Source: Gemmatimonadota bacterium
Lineage (GTDB): Bacteria; JBHIER01; G020348925
Length of the DNA stretch: 64,000 nucleotides
Direction: 5' to 3'
Assembly (NCBI GenBank): GCA_020348925.1
Contig: CP070758.1
Span: 1,645,049-1,709,048 of the forward strand
The notes beneath the pieces were generated by a model. It searched no databases, had not been told where the DNA came from, and was given only the letters and a program-made list of their open reading frames with translations. Every line of letters begins with the position of its first letter. The first letter of the stretch is position 1. Position numbers and translations under genes: made by a program. Shown one piece after another: positions 1 through 8,138 of this stretch.

Positions 1-345
1 TGGATACACCCCATAAACGTAAAAATGGTCATGATAGAGTGTTCGAAACCAGTATTCTTTAGCCTGGTTTATTCATGAGCTGTCATTCCGGCCCCCGTAA
101 TAGAATACGGGGTAAACTCCGTGCCGGAATCTCCTCGATTGATGCAACGGATTCTCTGTTCAGGAGATTGCGGGATAAACCCGGAATGACAGAGTATACA
201 ATTGTGGGAGATACTACCGAACAAAGTTCAACACCAGTGTTCATTAAAATACCATAAATACATTCATGTTACGTTGCGTTTGCAGTGGTTTTATGAATTA
301 TCCAGGCTAAAGCTTTCTTGAACCCTTTTCATTCCGAGATCGAAC
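1..345. other. Non-coding region upstream of lptD with a repeat copy
   Basis: I see no credible gene here. A 60-codon open frame at 75-257 lies inside the repeat described in the next entry and has no ribosome-binding site or recognisable protein. No good promoter for lptD was found; the last 30 bases before its GTG start carry only a weak GAG. Confidence 0.6.
61..312. repeat. Dispersed repeat, copy 1, with terminal inverted core
   Basis: The core is bounded by a perfect 12-base inverted repeat, ctgtcattccgg at 80-91 and ccggaatgacag at 181-192, with an inner pair aatctcct 128-135 and aggagatt 162-169. Past the core, about 120 bases match a second copy at 11217-11453 in the same order: attgtggRagat, gaacaaagtt, tattcatg or cattcatg, and gtgRttttatgaat. 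Shared sequence outside the palindrome shows the unit is about 240 bases, longer than a simple stem-loop. The core resembles the tgtcattcc...ggaatgaca palindromes scattered through many genomes. Mobility is unproven. Confidence 0.7.
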
Positions 346-3300
346 GTGATTTCTAAACGCATAGCGACCCCTTTCATGGCGGCTAGTTTTTTCTTGATCT
401 GCCCGCGAGTGCTCGGACTGTGGATACACCTGGACTTTCCTGTAGAGCAGATTGAGACGAGTCGGGCAGAGCCCATCTACGTACGACACGCCGATCGATT
501 TGAAAGCGAAACCAGGGAAGGCCATGAGGTACGATCATTCTTCGGGGATGTTGAGATCGAACATCGTGAAACGCGGATTACGTGTGATCGCGCCACATAC
601 ATTGAGTATGAAAATAAGGTTCTGCTGAGCGGTCGTGTCGAAATCCAACAGCCTGTGCGGCTCATTCTGGCGGATCAGGTCGAATATTTTGAGAGGATCC
701 GTGAAATCATCGGGAGTGGCGATACGGTCCGTGTTGTCGATTCTGAGAAAGGCGTCACCGCCCAAGGAGGATATATCCGGTATAATTTAAATTCGGAAAC
801 CGGCTATATTACCAAGAGACCGCAACTGTTCAAATATTCAGAAGGGAACGCGCTCGAGGCCACCCTAAGCGGCGATGTCATTGAGCTCTTTTCCCAGGAG
901 AAGCGAGCTGTGGCGCGGGGGGATTCCGTTCGATTGTATGATCTGAAGAACAATTTGGAACTCCATGGAAAAAATGTATCCTACTACTATGAGAAGAGGT
1001 ATGCTGTGGCCGCAGGGCTGCCAAAAATCAGGAAGCACGATGAGGCGGACTCGCTCTTCATGACTGTGACGAGTGATACCGTTGAGCTTTTTTCAGATGA
1101 GGAACTCTTGAAAGCTTTCGGAAACGTGAGAATAGAACGGGAGGGGTTTTCAGCACAAGGCGGTCAAGCCCTCTTCTCCGAAAGAGGGGAAAAAGTGGTT
1201 TTAAGAAAAAATCCGACACTGCGGCACTCTACAAATACACTCGTCGGTGAAGAGATCGAGCTGATCCTTGAGGATTGGAAGGTGGCACGAGTTTTGGCTT
1301 ACGGCCATGCGCAGGCAACATCCACCTCCAGGGAGGACAGCGTCGGAGTGCCTGTGAACGTGAACGAGCTGGCCGGAAAGAGGATCACTCTCTTTTTGCG
1401 GGATGAGGAGGCTGAAAGTCTTGTTGTGGCAGGAACTGCCACCAGCCTTTACCATTTACAAGAAGACCAGGATCAGCGAGCGATGAACGAAGCGAGTGGA
1501 GACACGATCACCCTCTTTTTCCTGGAAGGAAAAATTGATGATATTCGCATCATGGGTGGGACACGAGGGACATATTACGCGCATTCCTTGGGTGCGGCCG
1601 AAGCGGTGGATACGGTCTCATACCTCTCAGATCGAATTGACTACAATATAGACGAGGGGATCATAATCCTGCTTGGGAACAACCGCATCGAATATCGAAA
1701 TATCGTCTTAACCGCCGGTCGTATTACATTCAATACGGCGACTGATAGGCTGACGGCTGAGGGTGTCCGTGATACCGTCGGCCGCGTATCTGGCAGCCCT
1801 GTACTGAAGGAGGGAGAGGAGCACATAGAGGGAGAGTGGTTGGATTATAATATGAAGACGAGAAAGGGCAAGATCAGGAGAGGTGAAACCAAGTTTGAAA
1901 AAGGTTTTTACCATGGCGAAAAAATCCGTAAAGTGGCTGACAAGACGTTGAATATCGATCATGGGAGATACACGACGTGCGATCAGAAAATCCCCCACTA
2001 CCACTTTTATACTCGGAGGATGAAGTTTTACCAGAATGATAAGGTCATAGTGAAACCGGTTGTTCTATGTTTCGGGGATGTTCCTGTTCTGGCATTGCCC
2101 TTTTACATCTTTCCCATTAAAAAAGGACGTCATTCAGGGCTCCTCATTCCCCGTTACGGGAGTACCGACAGAGACGGTCGGTACCTCAGGGATGCGGGGT
2201 ACTATTATGCTCCGAGCGAGTATTGGGACGCTTTGGCCAAATTCAGTTTTTACGAGTGGACAGGCTGGATGGTCGAATCACGGTTTCGATATGCCCTCCG
2301 GTACAACTTTGGTGGGAGCATCGGGGGTTCATATCGATGGGACAGGAGATACGTTGGATCCTCCGAAGAAAGGAGGGAGAGGTGGAATTTCAAGTTCAAT
2401 CACAATCATACCATACGACCCAGTTTGAGCGTGAAAGCATCGGGCGATTTCGTGAGTGATGCCAGCTACTATCAGGATGTGAGCTTCAGTGCACTGGAAC
2501 GAATGGAGCGCACCCTTCGGTCCGAGCTCATTTTTGATAAACGATGGGAGGGAAGCAGTATGAGTCTCCGCTTCAATCACGAACGAAATTTGGATAGGAA
2601 ACGCACGACCGAAAATCTCCCGATTCTTACATTTCGGAGGTCCCAGCGTCCACTGTTCAGGACCGGTTCGGAGAGGGGCGAGGGTCATGCGAGCACATCG
2701 AAAAAGTGGTACCACGCCCTGTCATACTCGTACAATTTTCTCTTTGTAAACTGGGACAGCAAGGTGGGCGATGATTCTGAACGGCACATTGGAGCGGATC
2801 ATCGGATCGATCTCTCCGGTCCCCAATCGATCGGGGAGTGGTTGCATCTCACTCCAAGAATGAAGTTCCGTGAAACGTGGTTCGACGAGGACACAACGGG
2901 TAATCAATGGGTCCGCCGTGGATCCTACGAGGCCAGCCTTTCAGCCAACACCACATTGTACGGTCTTTTTCGCCCTCGTATCGGACCGCTGACCATGGTG
3001 CGTCATAAGATACAGCCCCGGCTTTCCTTCACGTACAGACCTGATTTTGAGAACAGGGGTCGTTATTATAGCTTTGGCGGCATCGGAGCTCTTGCCGGTC
3101 CTCAAAAGGTTGTCGGAATGGGCATCAGCAATTTTTTTCAGGGCAAGACGATGACTGAGAACGGTGAAAAAAAATTTGATATTGCCACGCTCGATGTAAC
3201 CACCGGTTACGATTTCAGAGCTCTAGGCCCGAAATTCGGAACGGTCAATACGGCCCTCCGGATCTATCCTTCAAAAGGACTCAATATCGACTTGAACGCC

Positions 3301-3840
3301 ACCCACAGTCTCTATGACAGGGAAACAGGTGCGTTTCGGCCGTGGAATCCTGCGATGCAGAACATAGGGGTAACGACCGCGTTCGGTATCAAGAGAGGAG
3401 AAGGCGGTCGGTCGCCCGTCAGACAGGAGGAGCGACTTGGGGATGTGATGGACACCTCCTCTGACAATCAGTTCGATGAGTCAGGAGAGAGCCAGGGGGG
3501 AAGGACGGGAGCGACGGGCAAGCCATGGTCCCTGAATCTTACCCATAATTATTCATTGTCCAAATCGTCAGTTCTTTCGAGAACCCAGTGGTTCCGAGGA
3601 CGGCTCGGTTTCTACCTCACGAAAAATTGGAAGATCGATTATTCGGCCTCCTTTGATATGGAGAAAAGTCGATTTACTGCTCAGCAGCTTGTTCTCTACC
3701 GCGATTTGCATTGTTGGGAGGCGCAGTTTGTGTGGGTGCCGACCGGTGGCAGGGAGGGGTATTACTTTAAAGTGAACATTAAAGCACTTCCAGATGTGAA
3801 GATAGAGCGGGGAAGGGGAATTGGTGAATTCGGGCTCTAA
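346..3840 (+). CDS. lptD: LPS-assembly outer membrane protein LptD, long form
   Basis: LptD is the outer-membrane barrel that inserts lipopolysaccharide into the outer leaflet. The 1164-residue product starts at GTG 346 and has a hydrophobic signal segment at about residues 9-25. Residues ~45-540 form a long run of OstA/LptA-like beta-jellyroll sequence (alternating xxGxVxIxRxx strands). The barrel domain follows, opened by the family-typical YTTCDQK and HYHFYTRRM, then PFYIFPIKKGRHSGLLIP. The C-terminus has the usual RDLHCWEAQF. E. coli LptD is about 780 residues, so the extra length lies mostly in the N-terminal jellyroll part. The gene is alone on its strand segment; the next gene, hup, has its own promoter. 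The start is uncertain because the ribosome-binding site is poor; identity is secure. Confidence 0.93.
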   Translation: MISKRIATPFMAASFFLICPRVLGLWIHLDFPVEQIETSRAEPIYVRHADRFESETREGHEVRSFFGDVEIEHRETRITCDRATYIEYENKVLLSGRVEIQQPVRLILADQVEYFERIREIIGSGDTVRVVDSEKGVTAQGGYIRYNLNSETGYITKRPQLFKYSEGNALEATLSGDVIELFSQEKRAVARGDSVRLYDLKNNLELHGKNVSYYYEKRYAVAAGLPKIRKHDEADSLFMTVTSDTVELFSDEELLKAFGNVRIEREGFSAQGGQALFSERGEKVVLRKNPTLRHSTNTLVGEEIELILEDWKVARVLAYGHAQATSTSREDSVGVPVNVNELAGKRITLFLRDEEAESLVVAGTATSLYHLQEDQDQRAMNEASGDTITLFFLEGKIDDIRIMGGTRGTYYAHSLGAAEAVDTVSYLSDRIDYNIDEGIIILLGNNRIEYRNIVLTAGRITFNTATDRLTAEGVRDTVGRVSGSPVLKEGEEHIEGEWLDYNMKTRKGKIRRGETKFEKGFYHGEKIRKVADKTLNIDHGRYTTCDQKIPHYHFYTRRMKFYQNDKVIVKPVVLCFGDVPVLALPFYIFPIKKGRHSGLLIPRYGSTDRDGRYLRDAGYYYAPSEYWDALAKFSFYEWTGWMVESRFRYALRYNFGGSIGGSYRWDRRYVGSSEERRERWNFKFNHNHTIRPSLSVKASGDFVSDASYYQDVSFSALERMERTLRSELIFDKRWEGSSMSLRFNHERNLDRKRTTENLPILTFRRSQRPLFRTGSERGEGHASTSKKWYHALSYSYNFLFVNWDSKVGDDSERHIGADHRIDLSGPQSIGEWLHLTPRMKFRETWFDEDTTGNQWVRRGSYEASLSANTTLYGLFRPRIGPLTMVRHKIQPRLSFTYRPDFENRGRYYSFGGIGALAGPQKVVGMGISNFFQGKTMTENGEKKFDIATLDVTTGYDFRALGPKFGTVNTALRIYPSKGLNIDLNATHSLYDRETGAFRPWNPAMQNIGVTTAFGIKRGEGGRSPVRQEERLGDVMDTSSDNQFDESGESQGGRTGATGKPWSLNLTHNYSLSKSSVLSRTQWFRGRLGFYLTKNWKIDYSASFDMEKSRFTAQQLVLYRDLHCWEAQFVWVPTGGREGYYFKVNIKALPDVKIERGRGIGEFGL

Positions 3841-3843
3841 GAA

Positions 3844-3909
3844 CCCCGGGGAGATGGGCGCCGGGGCAAGCCGAAAAAAATGTAAAAAAATGCATTTTTT
3901 TAAAAAAAA
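3844..3909. other. Inverted repeats and A/T tracts between lptD and hup
   Basis: CCCCGG 3844-3849 and CCGGGG 3861-3866 form a short GC stem just after the lptD stop. It is followed by a perfect 18-base palindrome at 3884-3901 made of seven A, TGCA and seven T, then an A run to 3909. The stem and T run could terminate lptD in either direction. The phased A and T tracts directly upstream of the hup -35 box could instead act as an UP element or curved DNA. Confidence 0.5.
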
Positions 3910-3912
3910 TGC

Positions 3913-3941
3913 TTGACAATCAAGCCTTTTTTTGTTAATCT
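3913..3941 (+). promoter_or_regulatory. hup promoter
   Basis: TTGACA at 3913-3918 and TAATCT at 3936-3941 are separated by 17 bases. The -35 box is perfect and the context is very A/T-rich. The leader to the hup start is about 70 bases. Confidence 0.75.
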
Positions 3942-4016
3942 CAGTGATACGTTTTTGTTACACCCTTAGTTCTACGAAAAGGTTGATCATGATATTATCG
4001 AGAGGAGGTGAAGTAA

Positions 4017-4292
4017 ATGACCCGTGAAGATATGATTGCGAAAATGGCCAAGGAGGCTGGTATCTCCAAAGCTGCAGCGGATAAGGCCATGCGGTCTTTC
4101 ACGACAAATGTCACCAAGGCGGTGAAAAAAGGCGACAAATTCACGTTGGTGGGCTTTGGAACATTTTATGCCCAAAAGAGAGCTGCGCGCAAAGGACGAA
4201 ATCCTCAAACTGGTGAAACCATAAGAATTCCGGCTGCCAAGGTACCGAAATTTAAGCCTGGCAAAGCCTTGAAGGATGCCGTAAAGAAGTAG
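4017..4292 (+). CDS. hup: HU-family DNA-binding protein
   Basis: HU is a small histone-like dimer that bends and compacts DNA. The 91-residue product is full length: the N-terminal helices begin MTREDMIAKMA, the signature GFGTFYAQKRAARKGRNPQT runs from about residue 47, and the DNA-binding arm has the conserved RNPQTGE followed by IPAAKVPKFKPGK. The start at 4017 is set by a near-perfect Shine-Dalgarno aggaggtg at 4003-4010. The gene is monocistronic, with its own promoter at 3913-3941 and a strong terminator at 4420-4459. HU and IHF subunits are close relatives; the sequence favours HU. Confidence 0.96.
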   Translation: MTREDMIAKMAKEAGISKAAADKAMRSFTTNVTKAVKKGDKFTLVGFGTFYAQKRAARKGRNPQTGETIRIPAAKVPKFKPGKALKDAVKK

Positions 4293-4419
4293 GATGATTA
4301 TCCGACGCGGTATTTGAGGTTGGGTAGCGAGTTTTCTGGTTGTGTTTTGAGTTGGTCTGAGAACTAAGGGGGGGACACTCAGAGGGAGATGCGTGTGCAT
4401 GCGCACATCCAATGATTGG

Positions 4420-4459
4420 AAAGGAGCAAGGGAATGATTTCCTTGCTCCTTTCATTTTT
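4420..4459 (+). terminator. Rho-independent terminator after hup
   Basis: A 12-base perfect stem (4420-4431 with 4441-4452, aaaggagcaagg) closes a short loop and is followed by catttttа-like T-rich sequence with five T at 4455-4459. It ends 18 bases before the next gene start at 4478, so it separates hup from that gene. Confidence 0.85.
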
Positions 4460-4477
4460 AGGAGAGAAATAGGGTCC

Positions 4478-5731
4478 ATGGTGACCGTAAATGCCCGGAC
4501 GATCTGCATTTTTGAAGACGCAGCATACACTCGTCTTCTTCCTCCTGCGTATACACGACCTGTGTATGATCTCGTGTGCGGCCTCTCAACGTTACGGGAG
4601 AAAATACTCCGACAGTACCGAGGCTACGAATGTATTCTCCACTGCCGAAGCTATCTGGCAGCGACGCTCCGGATTGAAAATCCTGGTATACGGATCAATG
4701 AGACGCCTGGCGGAGATTGTCTCTTCATCAATGGAAGAATCCTCGTGGCTGCGGATTTTGCCGGGCACATCCCGATGGAAGGAAAGGAAACCCTCTACGT
4801 TTCCGGGAAAACCCTCATCGCCGCTCGCGTCGGTCGGGAGCGTGCTCAGCGACTCGACCTGGCCTCCCCTCTCGATCTGGAGACATTCGCAATCGGCGAA
4901 CGAATCGAATGTGACGCCGATATGATTCGCTATCCCTGGGATTGTATTGAGAGAAACGGAGAATACATTCGACAGGACTTCGAGCAGAAGATCGGTACGG
5001 GATCGCTTGGCGAAGGAATCCATGAGAGTGTCACAGTTCTTGAGGAGCACAGAGTCTTCGTAGAGAGAGGCGCACGGATCAAGCCCAATGTGGTTTTGGA
5101 TGCTGAGGGTGGACCGATATATGTGGGACAGAGAGCCACAATTTCTTCGAACGCGACTATTGAGGGACCCGCCGTCATAGGACCCGAGACGCAGGTGAAT
5201 GCGGGGGCTCGAATCTCAGGGGGCACAACCATCGGGCCGATCTGTAAAATTGGCGGTGAAGTGAGTCAGTCCATTATTCATGGCTACAGCAACAAACAGC
5301 ACGATGGCTATCTCGGCCATTCGTACATCGGGAGCTGGGTGAATTTAGGGGCCGGGACGACCAATTCGGATTTGAAAAACAATTATCAACCGGTCAGGGT
5401 CTGTGTCAATGGGGAATTTGTGAATACAGAATCCCTCTTCGTCGGGCTTATCATGGGAGATCATTCAAAAACCGGCATTCAAACCATGTTTACTACCGGT
5501 ACGGTTGTGGGTGTTTCATGTAACGTGTTCGGTGCTGATTTTCCGCCAAAATATATTCCTTCCTATTCCTGGGGTGGCTCCGGGGGGGTGACTGAGTACG
5601 AACTGGAAAAGGCGATCGAGACTGCCAGAACGGTTATGGCTCGTCGAAACAGGGAACTTACCCCTGAGGGTGAGGACCTTTTGCGATACATTTTTGGGAT
5701 AACCGCCGCTGAAAGAGGTTCCGTCGCATAA
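4478..5731 (+). CDS. Alternate-type GlmU-like sugar nucleotidyltransferase with left-handed beta-helix
   Basis: Probable UDP-N-acetylglucosamine pyrophosphorylase/acetyltransferase of the alternate GlmU family (TIGR03991 type, known from Bacteroidota), making UDP-GlcNAc for envelope polymers. The 417-residue product opens with ICIFEDAAYTRLLPPAYTRP and then LSTLREKI, the typical start of this family, instead of the LAAGxGTRM loop of classical GlmU. From about residue 215 there are hexapeptide repeats of a left-handed beta-helix, ending in the conserved GYSNKQHDGYLGHSYIG and GAGTTNSDLKNNY. Start at ATG 4478 with ggagag at 4461-4466; an in-frame upstream ATG at 4412 precedes the hup terminator hairpin and is rejected. 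The exact substrate is inferred from the family. Confidence 0.82.
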   Translation: MVTVNARTICIFEDAAYTRLLPPAYTRPVYDLVCGLSTLREKILRQYRGYECILHCRSYLAATLRIENPGIRINETPGGDCLFINGRILVAADFAGHIPMEGKETLYVSGKTLIAARVGRERAQRLDLASPLDLETFAIGERIECDADMIRYPWDCIERNGEYIRQDFEQKIGTGSLGEGIHESVTVLEEHRVFVERGARIKPNVVLDAEGGPIYVGQRATISSNATIEGPAVIGPETQVNAGARISGGTTIGPICKIGGEVSQSIIHGYSNKQHDGYLGHSYIGSWVNLGAGTTNSDLKNNYQPVRVCVNGEFVNTESLFVGLIMGDHSKTGIQTMFTTGTVVGVSCNVFGADFPPKYIPSYSWGGSGGVTEYELEKAIETARTVMARRNRELTPEGEDLLRYIFGITAAERGSVA

Positions 5732-5830
5732 CCATTCCTTTGTTTCTCTGAGTAGTCCAATCTCTTTTCCCTCAACCTTATGATCGAACATGTTTGGGTT
5801 TGAAAAAAGAGAACGCCTGGATGTCGTGGC

Positions 5831-6592
5831 ATGATGAAGAGGGCTCTGTTGGCTCTTCATATTTTATGGCTGGTCGGACGTCCCCTGTGGGCTCAGGACG
5901 TATCACACGTGGAATTGAGACACCTCGTCGATTCACCCACGGCCGGCCTTCTTTCACAGTGGACCTATGCCTGTGACCTGCGGGTATTTCCCAACGGCGG
6001 TGTGTTGGCGAAAGTATCGGTGGGTCTCCTGAGCCGATTCAGTGCAGGGCTTTCTTATGGTGGTCTTAACATCATTGGTCAGGGGGAACTCAATTGGAAC
6101 CCGCGAATCGAGTTTCAGGCCCGAGTGCGCGTCGTCGATGAGGGTTTTTTCAGGCCGGCTCTTGCCTGTGGCTTTGATTCTCAGGGATATGGATGCTACG
6201 ATGAGGGCTTGGAACGATACCAGATCAAATCGAAAGGAGTCTATGCGGTTCTCAGCAAGAGTTTTTGGTTGCTTGGTCCTCTGGGCTTGCACGGAGGTGC
6301 GAACTACAGCTTCGAAGATAGGGATAAAGATGACGACATATCCTTTTTCGCCGGCGTTGATAAGGATCTCTTGGCAGGGTTTGTGCTGCTGGCCGAATAT
6401 GATTTTGCCCTGAACGACAACAGGGAGGACGGGGTGTACGGGGCGGGTGGGGGATACGTGAATGCGGGGCTCCGATGGACCTTCGCAAAAAAACTGAGCC
6501 TTGAGTTTGATTTTAAAAACCTGGCTGACAACCGTGAGGACAGTCCCCGTGTGGGCCGCGAAGTGCGTATCGTCTATTGGGATCAGTTTTAG
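5831..6592 (+). CDS. Predicted outer-membrane beta-barrel protein, function unknown
   Basis: A 253-residue protein with a signal peptide (about residues 1-21, cleavage near LWAQ). The rest alternates aromatic and glycine residues in amphipathic strands, such as RFSAGLSYGGLNIIGQGELN, and ends in YWDQF, a C-terminal aromatic typical of outer-membrane barrels. Strand spacing recalls YjbH-like or transporter-like small barrels, but I cannot assign a family. Two adjacent ATG codons (5831, 5834) are possible starts and neither has a strong ribosome-binding site. It lies 99 bases after the GlmU-like gene and 58 before the M28 peptidase, so the three may be co-transcribed. Confidence 0.7.
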   Translation: MMKRALLALHILWLVGRPLWAQDVSHVELRHLVDSPTAGLLSQWTYACDLRVFPNGGVLAKVSVGLLSRFSAGLSYGGLNIIGQGELNWNPRIEFQARVRVVDEGFFRPALACGFDSQGYGCYDEGLERYQIKSKGVYAVLSKSFWLLGPLGLHGGANYSFEDRDKDDDISFFAGVDKDLLAGFVLLAEYDFALNDNREDGVYGAGGGYVNAGLRWTFAKKLSLEFDFKNLADNREDSPRVGREVRIVYWDQF

Positions 6593-6650
6593 CCGCAGCG
6601 TCTCAGAGACATCTCATTTCGGACCACTTTTTGGATCCATCCGTGATACA

Positions 6651-8135
6651 ATGCACCTGATGTTTTCTCACAGACAGATGATTCTTTCCTTGCTTGTGCT
6701 TGGAATTGTGTCGGTTGGATACAGCCAAACCAACTCTGAGAGCGCTCTTGATGCCGCACTTGGAACCATCGCAGCGGAAGATCTCATGCGCAACGTCCGC
6801 CATCTTGCCTCGGAGGAATTCGAGGGTCGTCTGTCCGGCGGCGAGGGGTATAACGGCGCTGCCCGCTGGGTCGCGGAACAGTTTGCATCGTGCGGTCTGA
6901 AACCCGCGGGGGATGCTGAAACCTATTTTCAGCACTTCGATGTCGAATACAATGAGATCCTCAGTCCGGCCCGTCTGAACGTGGTCGTCGCCGATTCGGT
7001 GCAGCACGCCTACACCATTGGGGAAGATTTTGTGGCGAGAGGGTTCTCCGGTCAGGGATTGATGACGGCACCGGTGGTCTTTTGCGGGTATGGTGTGCGT
7101 TCGTTGGAGAATGACTATGACGATTACTCAGGGGTGGAAGTGAGGGACAAGATCGTCATGGTCTTGAAAGGTGCACCCTCGTGGGAGGCTGACTGGGGGG
7201 ACGCTCGCTGGCCTCGTGTGAAGGCACAGACAGCCCATGAGCAGGGCGCCATTGGCATGCTGCTCGTCTCTGAGCCCCACAAAGAGAGAAGTGCAGCGCT
7301 TGTAGGGAGCGTCTTCCACGGTCCTGGCGAGCAGTTGCTCAACTTCCCGGCTCTCCATATTTCTCAGAAAGCAGCTGCAGACTTTCTCAGCAGAAGCGGA
7401 AAGGGATTGACAGAGGTACAAACCATCATCGACCGGGCTCGTCGACCTCATTCTTTTCCCCTGGAGTTGGAGGCTCACATTGAAATACATGTCCGGTACC
7501 GAAAAAGACAGGGAACCATGAACGTCCTGGGTCTCTGGGAAGGGGCTGATCCTGAGCTGAAGGATACGTGCGTTCTTGTCGGTGCCCATCTGGACCATGT
7601 GGGATCTCAGGCCGAGGCCATCACCTTTCCCGGCGCCAATGACAATGCCTCAGGTGTGTCGGCGCTTCTTGAGATCGCGAGGGCGTTCTCCGGGGCACGC
7701 CTTTCCCCCCAAAGATCTCTTCTCTTCATTGCTTTTTCAGCTGAGGAGCAGGGACTCTATGGTTCACGGTTTTACGCGGCACATCCTGTGGTCCCGCTTG
7801 ATCGAACGGTGGCGATGATCAATATAGACTGCATCGGTGCGGGTGAGGGGATGAGGGTCGGAGGGGGACAAGATTACCCGCACTTCTATAGACGTGTGCT
7901 GACCGTAAATGAGAAGTCCACGCAGTTCGACCTTCCACAATCAGACGCAGGTGGCGGTGCCGATGCCGCCCCCTTCCACGAGCGTGGCATTCCCAACCTT
8001 TATTTTGCCACCACCAAGGGCTACGCCCACCTTCACCAAATTTCCGATACTCCGGAGACACTCAATCCCGAATTGTTTGAAAAAGCCGCTCGTCTTACCT
8101 TTCTGACACTATGGACGGTGGCCAACGAGAAATAG
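6651..8135 (+). CDS. M28-family zinc aminopeptidase with PA-domain insertion, exported
   Basis: A metallopeptidase that would remove N-terminal residues from peptides outside the cytoplasm. The 494-residue product has a signal peptide ending near SVGYSQ. A PA-like insertion lies at about residues 130-250, as in the aminopeptidase Y/S group. The zinc ligands of family M28 are visible in order: GAHLDHVG (~311-318), GANDNASG (~328), AEEQG (~364), NIDCIG (~393) and the final His near HLHQISD (~460). The longest open frame begins at 6501 but would overlap the previous gene by 92 bases; ATG 6651, directly before the signal peptide, is preferred although its ribosome-binding site is poor. Its stop is 3 bases from the stop of the convergent MFS gene. 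Confidence 0.88.
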   Translation: MHLMFSHRQMILSLLVLGIVSVGYSQTNSESALDAALGTIAAEDLMRNVRHLASEEFEGRLSGGEGYNGAARWVAEQFASCGLKPAGDAETYFQHFDVEYNEILSPARLNVVVADSVQHAYTIGEDFVARGFSGQGLMTAPVVFCGYGVRSLENDYDDYSGVEVRDKIVMVLKGAPSWEADWGDARWPRVKAQTAHEQGAIGMLLVSEPHKERSAALVGSVFHGPGEQLLNFPALHISQKAAADFLSRSGKGLTEVQTIIDRARRPHSFPLELEAHIEIHVRYRKRQGTMNVLGLWEGADPELKDTCVLVGAHLDHVGSQAEAITFPGANDNASGVSALLEIARAFSGARLSPQRSLLFIAFSAEEQGLYGSRFYAAHPVVPLDRTVAMINIDCIGAGEGMRVGGGQDYPHFYRRVLTVNEKSTQFDLPQSDAGGGADAAPFHERGIPNLYFATTKGYAHLHQISDTPETLNPELFEKAARLTFLTLWTVANEK

Positions 8136-8138
8136 TGT

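Noticed and set aside
75-257. 60-codon frame at the window start
   Set aside because: Runs through the dispersed repeat and its palindrome; no ribosome-binding site.
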